Source: Marinobacter daepoensis DSM 16072 (GTDB lineage: Bacteria > Pseudomonadota > Gammaproteobacteria > Pseudomonadales > Oleiphilaceae). From it: a DNA stretch of 64,000 bases. The translations under genes and the position numbers were made by a program. Positions 26,243 to 35,978 of this stretch are shown here, in pieces (position 1 is the first letter of the stretch; each line of letters starts with the position of its first letter). The notes under the pieces were generated by a model, which worked only from the letters and a program-made list of their open reading frames with translations, was not told the DNA's origin and ran no database searches. The stretch is from positions 496,001 to 560,000 of the forward strand of contig NZ_ATWI01000008.1 in the NCBI RefSeq assembly GCF_000421165.1. Direction: 5' to 3'.

Positions 26243-26519
26243 GTCGTTTCCTCTCGGTCACTGAGGCCCCGTGACGGGGCGGTTTAAAAGTATGGTTAAA
26301 GTCTACAGTTGTTATAATTTTCAACAATCCGTAAAACCGCATACGACCAAAGTGGTTACTGTCAAGAGAAGATTGCTCTTGGTCAGAAAATCTGATGTAA
26401 CTCAGCAAAACATTTTGATTTTGGCGGGGCGCCCGGCCCTCTAAACTAGGCTCATTGTGGGTGGCGGCGGGGACTATGGCCGCCTGGAGCGGAACAGTTG
26501 AAAGGAGACAGGTATTTCA

Positions 26520-27068
26520 ATGGCGGCGAAGAATTCTGAGGTAGCCTACGGTTGGGCGGCAATAGTGTTGCACTGGGTGGCTGCCGTGACGATAGTTGCG
26601 CTTTTCGCGTTAGGGTACTGGATGGTTGATTTATCCTATTACGATCCATGGTATCGGCAAGGGCCCGACATACACCGAAGCGTGGGAATTCTTCTGTTTG
26701 GCGTTATGGCTGTAAGGCTGCTCTGGCGTCTGTTTAACCGTGCTCCCCGCCCGTTACCGAACCATAAACGCTGGGAGGTAATTTCAGCGCATATTGCCCA
26801 CGGGTTGCTGTATCTGCTGGTGTTCGTGGCCATGATCAGCGGTTATCTGATTTCAACGGCTGATGGCTCCTCTATCCACGTCTTCAACTGGTTTGAAGTG
26901 CCCTCAATGACCGGGCAGATAAAAGGCCTTGAGGATACGGCAGGTGCCGTCCATTACTGGAGCACCTGGGCCATTGTGGTACTGGCTGCGATACACGCTC
27001 TTGGTGCCTTGAAGCACCACCTGATAGACCGTGACAACACGCTTCGGCGAATGCTGGGTCTGTCCTGA
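26520..27068 (+). CDS. Cytochrome b561-family membrane protein
   Basis: The 182-residue inner-membrane protein has four hydrophobic segments (about residues 14-33, 48-66, 90-112 and 141-163). Histidines are placed as haem ligands in the bacterial cytochrome b561 family: His in VLHWVAA near 17, HRSVGI near 50 and the pair in HALGALKHH near 159. It would shuttle electrons between quinone and periplasmic partners. AGGAGA lies 11 bases before the start. A YceI protein gene follows after 48 bp; b561 and YceI genes are commonly paired, and YceI proteins bind isoprenoids such as polyprenyl quinones, so a joint quinone-related role is inferred. Confidence 0.88.
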   Translation: MAAKNSEVAYGWAAIVLHWVAAVTIVALFALGYWMVDLSYYDPWYRQGPDIHRSVGILLFGVMAVRLLWRLFNRAPRPLPNHKRWEVISAHIAHGLLYLLVFVAMISGYLISTADGSSIHVFNWFEVPSMTGQIKGLEDTAGAVHYWSTWAIVVLAAIHALGALKHHLIDRDNTLRRMLGLS

Positions 27069-27116
27069 GCGTTCGTGCGATTTCATTCCTGAAATGTTAA
27101 CTGCAAGGAGTAAGTA

Positions 27117-27698
27117 ATGAAGAAAATTCTGCTGGCCTCCGCGATCTCTGCGGCCATGGTAACGTCGGTTCACGCCAACGAGCACAGTGGTACCTATGCT
27201 TTTGATACGCAGGGTGCGCATCAATTCATTACGTTCAAGATTTCACACCTTGGCTACAGCTGGCTCTACGGTCGTTTCAATGAGTTTGACGGTGAGTTCA
27301 GTTACGACGCCGAGAATCCCGAGAACAGCTCGGTCTCCGTCTCCATCGATACCACGAGTGTGGATAGCAACCACGCTGAGCGTGACAAGCACTTGCGGAG
27401 TGAGGACTTCCTGAATGTGAGTGAGTTCCCGACGGCCACCTTCAAAAGTAAGAAAGTGGTGGTTGATGAAGCCGGTGAAGCTGACATTATCGGTGATCTT
27501 ACCCTGCGTGGCGTAACCCGGGAAATCACCCTGGATGCCGAATTGCTGGGCCACGGTGACGATCCCTGGGGCGGTTACCGTATGGGGTTTGAAGCTGAAA
27601 CAGAGCTGAACCTGAAAGACTTCGGTATCCCGATGGATCTGGGTAAAGCGTCTGAAACTGTTGAGATTGAAATCTCTGTGGAAGGGATTCGTCAGTAA
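27117..27698 (+). CDS. YceI-family periplasmic lipid/isoprenoid-binding protein
   Basis: The 193-residue protein has a Sec signal peptide (MKKILLASAISAAMVTSVHA) and a YceI lipocalin-like beta-barrel. Family features are YAFDTQGAHQFITFKISHLG near residues 27-46, SVDSNHAERDKHLRSEDFLN near 81-100 and GDLTLRGVTREITLDAEL near 125. E. coli YceI and relatives bind polyprenyl-type lipids in the barrel. It follows the cytochrome b561 gene by 48 bp with an AAGGAG site in front, so the two probably form an operon, closed by a hairpin and pyrimidine-rich tract at 27720-27768. Confidence 0.9.
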   Translation: MKKILLASAISAAMVTSVHANEHSGTYAFDTQGAHQFITFKISHLGYSWLYGRFNEFDGEFSYDAENPENSSVSVSIDTTSVDSNHAERDKHLRSEDFLNVSEFPTATFKSKKVVVDEAGEADIIGDLTLRGVTREITLDAELLGHGDDPWGGYRMGFEAETELNLKDFGIPMDLGKASETVEIEISVEGIRQ

Positions 27699-27719
27699 TC
27701 TGTTTCCCTCATCACCTGC

Positions 27720-27768
27720 GGGGCTCTGGGAGAAATTTCCAGAGGCCCGTCCTTTCCTTTCTTCCTCT
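27720..27768 (+). terminator. Probable terminator after the YceI gene
   Basis: A 10-bp stem with one mismatch (27720-27729 against 27739-27748, around AGAAATTT) is followed by a pyrimidine tract rich in T (27749-27768). It lies 21 bp after the stop codon. Confidence 0.6.
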
Positions 27769-27784
27769 CTGGTCAGAAAACTCG

Positions 27785-28048
27785 TCAGGATTTGCTGGCA
27801 GTTCTGGCAGATTCTGTCACAGGTGACTGCGTATCTTTTTCACAGGCCTGGCACAGATGTCTCTGGCGCAGGAACTGAGCAGCGAAAATAACCGCCCATA
27901 TCAGTACCCCGGCCCAGATATAGGGCTCAGGGACCTGAAAAGTCCCACTGATGGCAAACTCCACCAGCAGCATCAGGGCGACGGCCAGAACCGCATTGAC
28001 CATGGCCGTGACCATGGCTTGCCCGCAGGCTTTGAGATTGGGTTTCAT
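27785..28048 (-). CDS. Small two-segment membrane protein, function unknown
   Basis: The 87-residue protein has two hydrophobic segments (about residues 11-34 and 42-60) separated by a short FQVPEPY loop. A cytosolic tail containing a CQAC pair (HLCQACEKD) follows. I do not recognise the family. The start at ATG 28048 was preferred; a TTG six codons upstream (28066) is in frame but has no ribosome-binding site. It is divergent from parC (about 170 bp to its start) and converges on the YceI gene. A metal- or thiol-related role of the CxxC pair is possible but unsupported. Confidence 0.6.
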   Translation of the reverse strand: MKPNLKACGQAMVTAMVNAVLAVALMLLVEFAISGTFQVPEPYIWAGVLIWAVIFAAQFLRQRHLCQACEKDTQSPVTESARTASKS

Positions 28049-28221
28049 AGGTTTCCGCTTGTTCAAAGAGTAAACGGCGTTCTAATCACTTTGGCGAGAA
28101 TACGGCGCATGTTACAGAGTCTCCATGCGGGAATTCCGCTATTGGAAATTGGTGTATCGGAGCCTGCGTCCATATAATGTGCGCCACGATATTGATTGGC
28201 ACCCAAGGCAAAGAGGCATCC

Positions 28222-30528
28222 ATGCCAGAGTTTCAGACAACGGATGAAGGTTTCGAGCGGGTATCTCTCCGGGACTACACTGAGAAGGCTTACCTGGATT
28301 ATTCCATGTACGTCATTCTGGACCGGGCGCTGCCCAACGTAGGGGACGGTCTGAAGCCCGTACAGCGGCGAATTGTTTACGCCATGTCGGAGCTGGGCTT
28401 GAAGTCCACCTCCAAATACAAAAAGTCGGCCCGTACGGTCGGTGATGTGCTGGGTAAGTTCCATCCCCACGGAGACAGCGCCTGCTACGAGGCCATGGTG
28501 CTCATGGCTCAGCCTTTCTCCTACCGCTACCCATTGGTAGACGGCCAGGGCAACTGGGGATCACCAGACGACCCAAAATCCTTTGCGGCTATGCGTTACA
28601 CCGAATCGCGTCTGGCTCCCTTTGCGGACGTTCTGCTCGGTGAGCTGGGGCAGGGCACGGTAGACTGGGTTCCTAACTTTGACGGCTCGATGGAAGAGCC
28701 TTCCGTTTTGCCGGCGCGGTTACCGCACGTGCTTTTGAACGGTACAACGGGTATCGCGGTGGGTATGGCCACCGATATTCCTCCTCATAACGTGCGGGAA
28801 GTCACTGCTGCCTGTATTCGCCTGCTGGACCAGCCAGGTGCCACGGTCGATGAGTTGTGTGAGCACATTAAAGGGCCGGATTTCCCGACCGGCGCTGAAA
28901 TCATCACGCCGAAAAAAGACATTCGCCAGATGTATGAAACCGGCCGGGGGTCGCTGCGGATGCGGGCCCGATGGATTCGGGAAAACGGCGAGGTTGTGAT
29001 TACCGACTTGCCGCATCAGGTCTCTGGAAACCGTGTGCTGGAGCAGATTGCCCAGCAGATGCAGACCAAGAAGCTGCCCATGGTGGCGGACCTGCGTGAC
29101 GAATCGGACCATGAAAATCCGACCCGTCTGGTGATTGTGCCCCGGTCCAGCCGGGTGGACCTGGATGGCCTGATGGCGCACCTGTTTGCCAGCACGGACC
29201 TGGAGAAGACGTACCGGGTCAATATCAATGTTATTGGTAATGATGGCCGTCCTGCCGTAAAGGGTTTACAGGAAATTCTGACGGAATGGCTCGCGTTCCG
29301 GAAAACGACGGTTACCCGTCGTCTCCAGCATCGTCTGGATAAGGTGCTGGCCAGGCTGCACCTTCTGGAGGGCCTCTTGATCGCTTACCTCAACATTGAT
29401 GAGGTAATTGAGATCATTCGGACGGAAGACAAGCCTAAGGCTGAGCTGATGGCCAGATTCGCCCTGTCTTCCGATCAGGCAGAGGCCATCCTGGAATTGA
29501 AGCTCCGCCATCTGGCCAAACTGGAGGAAATGAAGATCCGCGGTGAGCAGGATGAGCTTGCCGCAGAGCGCGATGAGTTGCAGGCTATCCTGGGGTCTGA
29601 AGAGCGTTTGAGGGATCTGATCAAAACCGAACTCAGACAGGACGCCGAAACCTTTGGTGATGATCGTCGCTCACCCATCGTTGAGCGAGAGGAGGCCCGG
29701 GCGTTCAGCGAGACGGATCTGGTTTCAAACGATCCGGTGACCGTGGTGTTGTCGGATAAAGGCTGGGTTCGTGCGGCCAAGGGGCACGATATTGATCCTT
29801 CTGGCTTAAGCTACAAGTCCGGTGATCGGTTTGCCCTGTCCGCACGAGGGCGTAATAACCAGCAGGCCATCTTTCTGGACTCAACGGGCCGCGCCTATTC
29901 ACTGATGGCGCACAGCCTGCCATCGGCCCGTGGCCAGGGAGAGCCTCTGACAGGGCGGATTAATCCACCTTCTGGTGCCACCTTCGCGGGCTTGTTAATG
30001 GGCAATCCCGAGCGGAAGACTCTGTTGGTCACCGACGGTGGGTATGGGTTTGTTACATCGCTCAATGACATGATCAGTAAAAACCGGGCGGGCAAGGCGG
30101 TTGTCTCTGTGCCAAAAGGCGCCCGGATTATGCCTCCGGTCATGATTCCGGACACGGCATCCACGTTGTACCTTGCGGCCATATCCAATGAGGGGCGCAT
30201 GCTGGTGTTTCCGCTCAGCGAGCTGCCGGAACTGGCCAAAGGGAAGGGCAATAAGATTATCAGCATTCCGTCTGCCCGCGTGCAGAACCGGGAAGAGTAT
30301 GTGGTCTCGGTGGCTGTGTTCGGCGAAGATGATCAGCTTGAGGTGAAGGCAGGCAAGCGTAAACTGGGTTTGCGCTTTGGCGATCTAGAGCATTATCTGG
30401 GTGAACGAGGCCGTCGTGGCCACAAGCTTCCCCGCGGGTTGCAGCGTGTGGACGGTATTGATGTCATACCGTCCGCCGCGCGGGCGCAGGAAGAAGCTCA
30501 GAATGGGGAGAGCACAGAGAGTGAGTGA
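28222..30528 (+). CDS. parC: DNA topoisomerase IV subunit A
   Basis: The 768-residue DNA-cleaving subunit of topoisomerase IV has the catalytic tyrosine Tyr126 in AMRYTESRL. The quinolone-resistance region [12 protein letters not shown] has the wild-type Ser86 and Glu90. A winged-helix/tower region is followed by a C-terminal beta-propeller, which is shorter than in GyrA and lacks the GyrA-box. The start is ATG at 28222 ([14 protein letters not shown]) with GAGG upstream; an in-frame ATG 45 bp further up has no homology. The final 8 bp overlap the likely GTG start of serB, so the two genes are probably co-translated. Confidence 0.95.
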   Translation: MPEFQTTDEGFERVSLRDYTEKAYLDYSMYVILDRALPNVGDGLKPVQRRIVYAMSELGLKSTSKYKKSARTVGDVLGKFHPHGDSACYEAMVLMAQPFSYRYPLVDGQGNWGSPDDPKSFAAMRYTESRLAPFADVLLGELGQGTVDWVPNFDGSMEEPSVLPARLPHVLLNGTTGIAVGMATDIPPHNVREVTAACIRLLDQPGATVDELCEHIKGPDFPTGAEIITPKKDIRQMYETGRGSLRMRARWIRENGEVVITDLPHQVSGNRVLEQIAQQMQTKKLPMVADLRDESDHENPTRLVIVPRSSRVDLDGLMAHLFASTDLEKTYRVNINVIGNDGRPAVKGLQEILTEWLAFRKTTVTRRLQHRLDKVLARLHLLEGLLIAYLNIDEVIEIIRTEDKPKAELMARFALSSDQAEAILELKLRHLAKLEEMKIRGEQDELAAERDELQAILGSEERLRDLIKTELRQDAETFGDDRRSPIVEREEARAFSETDLVSNDPVTVVLSDKGWVRAAKGHDIDPSGLSYKSGDRFALSARGRNNQQAIFLDSTGRAYSLMAHSLPSARGQGEPLTGRINPPSGATFAGLLMGNPERKTLLVTDGGYGFVTSLNDMISKNRAGKAVVSVPKGARIMPPVMIPDTASTLYLAAISNEGRMLVFPLSELPELAKGKGNKIISIPSARVQNREEYVVSVAVFGEDDQLEVKAGKRKLGLRFGDLEHYLGERGRRGHKLPRGLQRVDGIDVIPSAARAQEEAQNGESTESE

Positions 30529-31753
30529 GCTGGTACTGATCAACGTATCCGGACGGGACAAGCCCGGTCTGACCTCGGAAATCACAGGAATCATGGGGCG
30601 GTACGACGTCCGCATTCTGGATATCGGTCAGGCGGTTATTCATGACCATCTGACCTGGGGGATTCTGATAGAAATACCGGATGAGTCCCAATCCTCACCG
30701 GTGATCCGGGACCTGTTATTTCAGTTGCACTCTCTGGACCTTCAGGCGCATTTTGCACCAATTACGGAGGAGGAGTATCAGGTGTGGGCTGAAGGTCGCA
30801 ACCGGGCCTGCTACATCGTGACCCTGCTGGCACGGGACATCAAGGCGGAGCAGATTGCCCGGGTGTCAGCCATCACCGCAAGGCACGGCCTGAATATCGA
30901 TAACATCACCCGGCTGTCGGCCCGGCCGTCCCTGAATCCAGCTGACAACCGGATTGCGTGCGTGGAGTTTTCGGTTCGGGGTACGCCGTCAGATCTAGAA
31001 CAGCTTCGGGCGGATTTCCTCCACATTGCGGGCGAAATGAATGTCGATATTGCCTTCCAGGAAGATTCCATCTTCCGGCGCAATCGCCGGTTAGTGGTAT
31101 TTGATATGGATTCCACCCTGATCGAGGCTGAGGTCATTGATGAGCTGGCCCATGAGGCTGGCGTTGGGGCTCAGGTCGCGGAGATTACAGAGCGGGCGAT
31201 GCAGGGGGAGCTGGATTTCAGCCAGAGCTTCGCGGAGCGCCTGGCCCTGCTGAAGGGGCTGGATGAGTCGGTGCTTGAGGGGATTGCCTGTCGCCTGAAG
31301 ATGACCGAAGGTGCTGAGCATCTGATTCGGAGTTTGAAGGCGCTGGGGTACAGAACGGCCATCCTGTCTGGCGGCTTTACCTATTTTGCCCGCCACCTTC
31401 AGCGCAAGCTGGGCATTGATTACATCTATGCCAACGAACTTGAAATTGTAGAGGGTAAAGTAACAGGTAACGTTAAAGGCCAGATCGTAGACGGTAAGCG
31501 CAAGGCCGAGTTGTTGCTGGAAATCGCAGAGAAAGAACACATTGCCCGTGAGCAGGTGATCGCGGTTGGCGATGGTGCAAACGATCTTCCTATGCTTAGC
31601 CAGGCTGGGCTGGGCGTTGCTTTCAGGGCCAAACCCCTGGTGAAGGAATCGGCGCGCCACTCCATTTCCACATTGGGGCTGGACGCGATTTTGTATCTGA
31701 TCGGGTTCCGGGAAAGTGAAACCAATCAGACCCTCCAGAGCTCACCTCTCTGA
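30521..31753 (+). CDS. serB: Phosphoserine phosphatase
   Basis: The 410-residue enzyme performs the last step of serine synthesis. The N-terminal part has two ACT-like regions ([20 protein letters not shown] and [19 protein letters not shown]), as in Pseudomonas-type SerB. The HAD phosphatase domain starts at [19 protein letters not shown] with nucleophile Asp195, then [11 protein letters not shown] near 280 and [10 protein letters not shown] near 350. The GTG at 30521 was chosen because homology begins there ([10 protein letters not shown]) and GGGGAG lies 10 bases upstream; an ATG at 30503 is an alternative. It overlaps the parC end by 8 bp and is closed by a strong terminator shared with fimX. 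Confidence 0.9.
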   Translation: MSELVLINVSGRDKPGLTSEITGIMGRYDVRILDIGQAVIHDHLTWGILIEIPDESQSSPVIRDLLFQLHSLDLQAHFAPITEEEYQVWAEGRNRACYIVTLLARDIKAEQIARVSAITARHGLNIDNITRLSARPSLNPADNRIACVEFSVRGTPSDLEQLRADFLHIAGEMNVDIAFQEDSIFRRNRRLVVFDMDSTLIEAEVIDELAHEAGVGAQVAEITERAMQGELDFSQSFAERLALLKGLDESVLEGIACRLKMTEGAEHLIRSLKALGYRTAILSGGFTYFARHLQRKLGIDYIYANELEIVEGKVTGNVKGQIVDGKRKAELLLEIAEKEHIAREQVIAVGDGANDLPMLSQAGLGVAFRAKPLVKESARHSISTLGLDAILYLIGFRESETNQTLQSSPL

Positions 31754-31755
31754 AA

Positions 31756-31790
31756 ACAGAAAAGGGCGAGAAGATCTCGCCCTTTTCTGT
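31756..31790. terminator. Bidirectional terminator between serB and fimX
   Basis: A perfect 15-bp stem (31756-31770 with 31776-31790) around a five-base loop. It has A-rich and T-rich ends in both directions, so it can end both serB (rightward) and fimX (leftward). Confidence 0.92.
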
Positions 31791-31804
31791 GTCATCTTCA
31801 GCAA

Positions 31805-33889
31805 TCAGCTGTCGCCAAAGTCATAGTTCATCTCCGGCACCGGCGCCTGCAGGTAGTAACCCTGAATGTAGTTCACGCCAGCCTGCCACAGGGTGGCCAG
31901 TACCCCGGCATTTTCCACCAGCGGGATAATGGTCAGTTTTCCGGCATTCTGGAGACTCTTAACCATCTCCTTGACCTGTTCCTTGGCTTCGTCGTTTTTC
32001 TGGATTTCCTCCGTGAAAGAACCATCAATCTTCACGTAGTCCGTATCAATGTGCTTGAGGGTATTGAACGGGTTGAGGGCACCACCAAACTGGGAGATCG
32101 AAACTTTGCAGTGCAGCTCGTGCACGGCTTTGGTGAATTCCTTGGCCTGCTTCATGTAGTTGTTGGCATCGCCTTCGCGAACCTGGAAGATCAGGGAATC
32201 GCCCGGCAGGCGAGCGGCCTTGAGGGCGACGCTGAGCCAGGGTGTGAAGGTTTTGTCCTGCAATGTCTCTGCCGTAATGTTCAGGAACAGGCGGGTATCG
32301 TGGCCACGGGACCGGTGACTGGCCAGCTGCTTGATGGTCTGGAGAATAACCCAGCGATCAATCTTGATGGCGGTATCGCTCGGCCCCATCGGTGGCAGAA
32401 AATCGTAGGGCGATACTTCTTCATCGTCTTTGTTCAGCATCCGCACGAACGCTTCGTAATGTTCCTCGCCTTCCCCTCTCAGGTTGATGATGGGCTGGAA
32501 CAGTAACCGGAACCGGTTTTCGTCGAGGGCTTTGAGGATGGCTTCCACGGAGTTGGTTTCGTCCAGGCTCTCGTATTCCGCCGGGTTGTACACCAGAACG
32601 CCGTTGCCTCGCTCGTGACCTTCCTGTTTCTTGACTTCTGCAGAGGCCATGTGGGCCCGGCCCATGAGCTCTTCGGCCTTCGGTGAGTTCTCGGTGATTG
32701 CTGCCACGCCGATGGAGACGGTGAGCGGAACCGTGCGTCCATTAATGTCAAAGAGGTGATCGTCAACGGCTTTCCGGATTTGCTCGCACAGGGTTTCCAT
32801 GCTTGCTTCGTTGCATGGCAGGCACATGATGCAGAATGCGTCGTCACTGAGGCGGGCAAGTGTAATGTCGTCGTCCACCTGCTCACGCAGCAGCGTGGCG
32901 AGGTCGCCCAGAAGGAGGTCAGCACCGGAGATGCCAATCTGGCTCTTTATGCTCAGGAAGTTGTCCAGGGCAATGTAGGCCAGGGCACCGGTCTGGTTTT
33001 CTTTGCCAGCGGTTGCTACGGTCTGGGCGAGTGCGCCCATCAGATACTGGCGGTTGTACAATCCGGTCAGCAGATCCTGATTACTGATCTGTTTCAGTTT
33101 TTCTTCCAGCTCGGCATCGCTGTGTTCCGGCTGCAGAACAATCTGGGTGCAGGCTTCACCGTCGTATGTCGCCGCCGATACGGACATGGTCACATTCAGC
33201 TCATGATCATCGCTGCGTCGTGCGGTGCAATTCAGCGTCATGCCATCCTTTCGCTCTTCCGCGAAGGCTTTCATGAAATCTTTGTACTTGTCCTGGCTGT
33301 CGGGTGTCAGGGTGTCGAGCACCGGAATGCAGATCAGTTCATCGATGTCGTCGTAACCCAGAAACTCCATGTAGGACTGGTTGGCATAGATGTGCATGCC
33401 ATCATTGATGTAGGCGATGGCGTCTTTAGAGCTTTCCAGCAGGAGCTGGCAGCGTTGTTCTGCCTCTCGCAGGTGGGATTCAAGTACGCGGCGTTTGCGC
33501 CGCTCATCCAGGGCAGACAGCTCGCGCTTGACCACCAGAACCAGTTGGTCAGTGTACTGAAAAGGCACAGCATCCTGTGCGCCCGAGCGAGTGATGTTGA
33601 CTGTACGCTCCCGGCTGTACTCTTCTGTCAGCAGGATAAAGGGAATGTCTTTATCCATTCTCCTGACCATGCCCAGGGCTTCGTCAGGGCCGAATTCCTG
33701 GTCGATATCCCGGGCCAGCAACAAGTCCCAGTTGGAGGTCTTGAGTGCTTCTTCCAGATCTTCCTCCGACGTAATCCGGTGGGCGCGGGTGGCCTTGCCG
33801 GAATTTCGGAGCAAGCTGACCATGGACTCTGCATCGTTTTGCGATGGGTCAAGAATCAGCAGGTGTATGGTCGCGTTTTTCTTCTGCAT
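31805..33889 (-). CDS. fimX: FimX-type degenerate GGDEF/EAL protein (type IV pilus c-di-GMP receptor)
   Basis: The 694-residue protein has the FimX layout: a receiver-like domain (about 1-125), PAS (about 145-255), GGDEF (about 265-435) and EAL (about 450-690). The GGDEF signature is degenerate (LSDDAF, 347-352), and the EAL motif is EAF (479-481) with SQFGGA in place of DDFGAG. It therefore probably neither makes nor breaks c-di-GMP, but the EAL pocket could bind it, as in P. aeruginosa FimX, which controls pilus assembly and twitching. Its place between serB and a PilZ-like gene matches PA4959. The upstream gene on the same strand is 101 bp away. Confidence 0.82.
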   Translation of the reverse strand: MQKKNATIHLLILDPSQNDAESMVSLLRNSGKATRAHRITSEEDLEEALKTSNWDLLLARDIDQEFGPDEALGMVRRMDKDIPFILLTEEYSRERTVNITRSGAQDAVPFQYTDQLVLVVKRELSALDERRKRRVLESHLREAEQRCQLLLESSKDAIAYINDGMHIYANQSYMEFLGYDDIDELICIPVLDTLTPDSQDKYKDFMKAFAEERKDGMTLNCTARRSDDHELNVTMSVSAATYDGEACTQIVLQPEHSDAELEEKLKQISNQDLLTGLYNRQYLMGALAQTVATAGKENQTGALAYIALDNFLSIKSQIGISGADLLLGDLATLLREQVDDDITLARLSDDAFCIMCLPCNEASMETLCEQIRKAVDDHLFDINGRTVPLTVSIGVAAITENSPKAEELMGRAHMASAEVKKQEGHERGNGVLVYNPAEYESLDETNSVEAILKALDENRFRLLFQPIINLRGEGEEHYEAFVRMLNKDDEEVSPYDFLPPMGPSDTAIKIDRWVILQTIKQLASHRSRGHDTRLFLNITAETLQDKTFTPWLSVALKAARLPGDSLIFQVREGDANNYMKQAKEFTKAVHELHCKVSISQFGGALNPFNTLKHIDTDYVKIDGSFTEEIQKNDEAKEQVKEMVKSLQNAGKLTIIPLVENAGVLATLWQAGVNYIQGYYLQAPVPEMNYDFGDS

Positions 33890-33990
33890 TCGTCAGACGT
33901 CTCATGGTGCCGGATGTTCACGCATGAATGATGCAGGGGTTGGCGACCAATAACAACCCTGGCCGTGCCGGCAGTTGACGTGCCGCACTT

Positions 33991-35802
33991 TTAAAGTGAA
34001 GGCCACAATGAATCGAACTCGTCTTCCGTCGCCCCTGAGGCTGCAGAGGGTGCTCCGTTGCCCGACGATTGTGTGCCCGGATTCTGAAGCTTCAATTCAA
34101 ACTGGCTGATGCTGCCAGTGGCGGAAACCTTCTTGAGTAGCTGTCCCTGGTCCTCACGGCCGTCATGCAACATGGAAATACGACTGCCAGTCTGGAAGGG
34201 CAGGCGCGGCGTAATCAGTGTGGCGGCCTGATTAACAACGCTGATTTCAGGCAATAACAGACCCCGCAGGTATTCGCTGTTGTTGCCGATTTTCTGAATC
34301 AGGCGGATGGCGCAGGGAGCTGCGCTGGGGGCTAGCAACTCGATGCCAATCTGGGTGCCCTGGTTTCGGACCTGACGGAGCCAGCGGACCACCGCAAGGC
34401 TCCAGGGGTGGGAGCTCTGTTCCCGAACACCCAGAATCTCGCCTGCCTGGAGAGAAGGCGGGACGTTGCTTTCCCAGGCCACGCAGTAGCCGCCGGGGCT
34501 GGTATTGATCAGCAGCGCGTGGTGGGAGCGTGGGCGGTTTCGGTCAGGAACTGCCGGGTTGTAACTGCCACCGCTTGACCGGAAATTGATGGGGGCGTCG
34601 GCCGAGTGCAGGCGTTCATCGTTTGGGCCAGCATCATGGGCGCCTGACCAGGCATCGGTATTCCGGTTGGCGTTACGTATGAACAGATTCTCGTCATCCT
34701 GATGCCTGCTCTCGTTGCTGCCCAGAAACTCGGAAAAAACTTTCTGCCCGGAGACGAAATAGTGCGCGGCGGTCAGGCCCACACATACCTCCAGCGTGCC
34801 CTGGCTGGCAATCCGGTTGAAGTTTCGTTTGGCCAGAATGCCGAGTGCCTGGCTCAGGTGGGTGAGTAGGGTATCCGTAACCCTGGCTGAAATGCCGTGG
34901 GGCTGGTGATCTGATCCTTGAGTGCGCCGGGTGTGCAGGGTCTCTGCCAGCATGGCGGAAAGGTCCCGGGTGTCGAAAGCGAAGCTCTCATTGCCCGGTG
35001 AATTTCCGAGCAGGCTCCGGTAGATGGGGGACGCGTCCTTCTCCATGTTGATCACAAACAGGCTTTCGGGGCCGAGGTCCGGGCCGCACTGACAACGCTC
35101 GGTCCAGGATTCGAACAGTTCGTACACTTGCGTCAGTTCTGTCTGGCGCAGCTGGTTTGGTCTGGCGCACCCCAGCAGCAATAACCGTTTGTAGCTGTCT
35201 GCAACGGTACTGGAGCGCCGATGAATAAGGGCATTGTCATCCACTTCCTGACTGGCCAGCTTGTTGCGGTAGGCGAAGCGGAACATACGGTGGCATTCCA
35301 GCCAACTGTGTGCCGGGCTGGGGCAATAAAGCTGATGAGAGCGCAGAATGGTTGCTGCCAACTCTGAAATGGCCCGGTGGATCACCGTGGCTATCTGCCG
35401 ACGGTGCTTGTCGGGACCGCCGTTGTCCACATATTCCAGCAGGCAGAGTTTGTACCCGGACGCCAGGTGTAGTTGCAGCGCCTGGGTCAGGTTGGCAATT
35501 TTCCGCTGTTTTTCCGGCAGGGCGACCGCCAGTCCCAGAAAGTGCCGTGACAGCTCATTGCAGACGAAGTGAATCTTGTCCCTCACGACTTCGAGGAACT
35601 GCACACGTTGAGCGGGCGACAGAAACAGGTGATTCAGCTCAATGATTGCGTGGTACAGCTGACGGGAAGCCTCACCAATGTTGGCCATCGGAAGCTGCTC
35701 AGCCCAGGCCCGGAATGCCTTTGGGCTCGTGTCACAAAATGACAGGCTTGCTGTTTTCTGCTCAGGAACTTTGAGCTCCGGTTTCAGGATCTTGCCATCC
35801 AT
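33991..35802 (-). CDS. PilZ-like domain protein upstream of fimX
   Basis: The 603-residue protein has a long helical N-terminal part (about 1-400) of unknown function, with no membrane segment or signal peptide. A C-terminal PilZ-like region follows at about 415-510. There an Arg-rich stretch (RNRPRSHH) precedes NTSPGG, matching the RxxxR and (D/N)xSxxG c-di-GMP contact pattern. Pseudomonas has a gene at the same place (PA4958-like). It lies just upstream of fimX in the same direction, which suggests a joint role in c-di-GMP control of type IV pili. The N-terminal region may be a protein-interaction scaffold; I cannot assign it further. Confidence 0.65.
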   Translation of the reverse strand: MDGKILKPELKVPEQKTASLSFCDTSPKAFRAWAEQLPMANIGEASRQLYHAIIELNHLFLSPAQRVQFLEVVRDKIHFVCNELSRHFLGLAVALPEKQRKIANLTQALQLHLASGYKLCLLEYVDNGGPDKHRRQIATVIHRAISELAATILRSHQLYCPSPAHSWLECHRMFRFAYRNKLASQEVDDNALIHRRSSTVADSYKRLLLLGCARPNQLRQTELTQVYELFESWTERCQCGPDLGPESLFVINMEKDASPIYRSLLGNSPGNESFAFDTRDLSAMLAETLHTRRTQGSDHQPHGISARVTDTLLTHLSQALGILAKRNFNRIASQGTLEVCVGLTAAHYFVSGQKVFSEFLGSNESRHQDDENLFIRNANRNTDAWSGAHDAGPNDERLHSADAPINFRSSGGSYNPAVPDRNRPRSHHALLINTSPGGYCVAWESNVPPSLQAGEILGVREQSSHPWSLAVVRWLRQVRNQGTQIGIELLAPSAAPCAIRLIQKIGNNSEYLRGLLLPEISVVNQAATLITPRLPFQTGSRISMLHDGREDQGQLLKKVSATGSISQFELKLQNPGTQSSGNGAPSAASGATEDEFDSLWPSL

Positions 35803-35978
35803 GTTCTCACGCCAATGTCAGGACTGCGTTGTAGATGCTTCAGCGAAATCGCCGAAAATACAGGTCGTTATTATTAATTGATCTTAACTTTAAAATAGCA
35901 AAGCAGGGACAAAAAGCGAGAAAAGCACGAGTTGACAATCTTTAACAAGTGAAAACGGGCCAGCTTTTCTCGCGAGCC

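Larger units (their letters stand above)
25971..26519. other. 549-bp non-coding interval between the EAL and cytochrome b561 genes
   Basis: This interval should contain divergent promoters for the EAL gene (leftward) and the cytochrome b561 gene (rightward); neither has a clear -35/-10 pair. It also contains a leftward small transcription unit: a GC hairpin GGCCCCG-TGA-CGGGGC (26265-26280), a 15-codon reading frame (26195-26242) and a terminator (26165-26186). A second imperfect hairpin, CAAGAG/CTCTTG, lies at 26363-26381. The rest shows nothing recognisable. Confidence 0.5.

Noticed and set aside
26077-26274. 65-codon plus-strand frame with lysine-rich start in the EAL-b561 gap
   Set aside because: It has no ribosome-binding site, runs through a terminator hairpin and shows no family resemblance.
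31805-33889. Active diguanylate cyclase/phosphodiesterase
   Set aside because: The GGDEF and EAL motifs are both altered (SDDAF, EAF, SQFGGA), and the synteny with serB indicates FimX.
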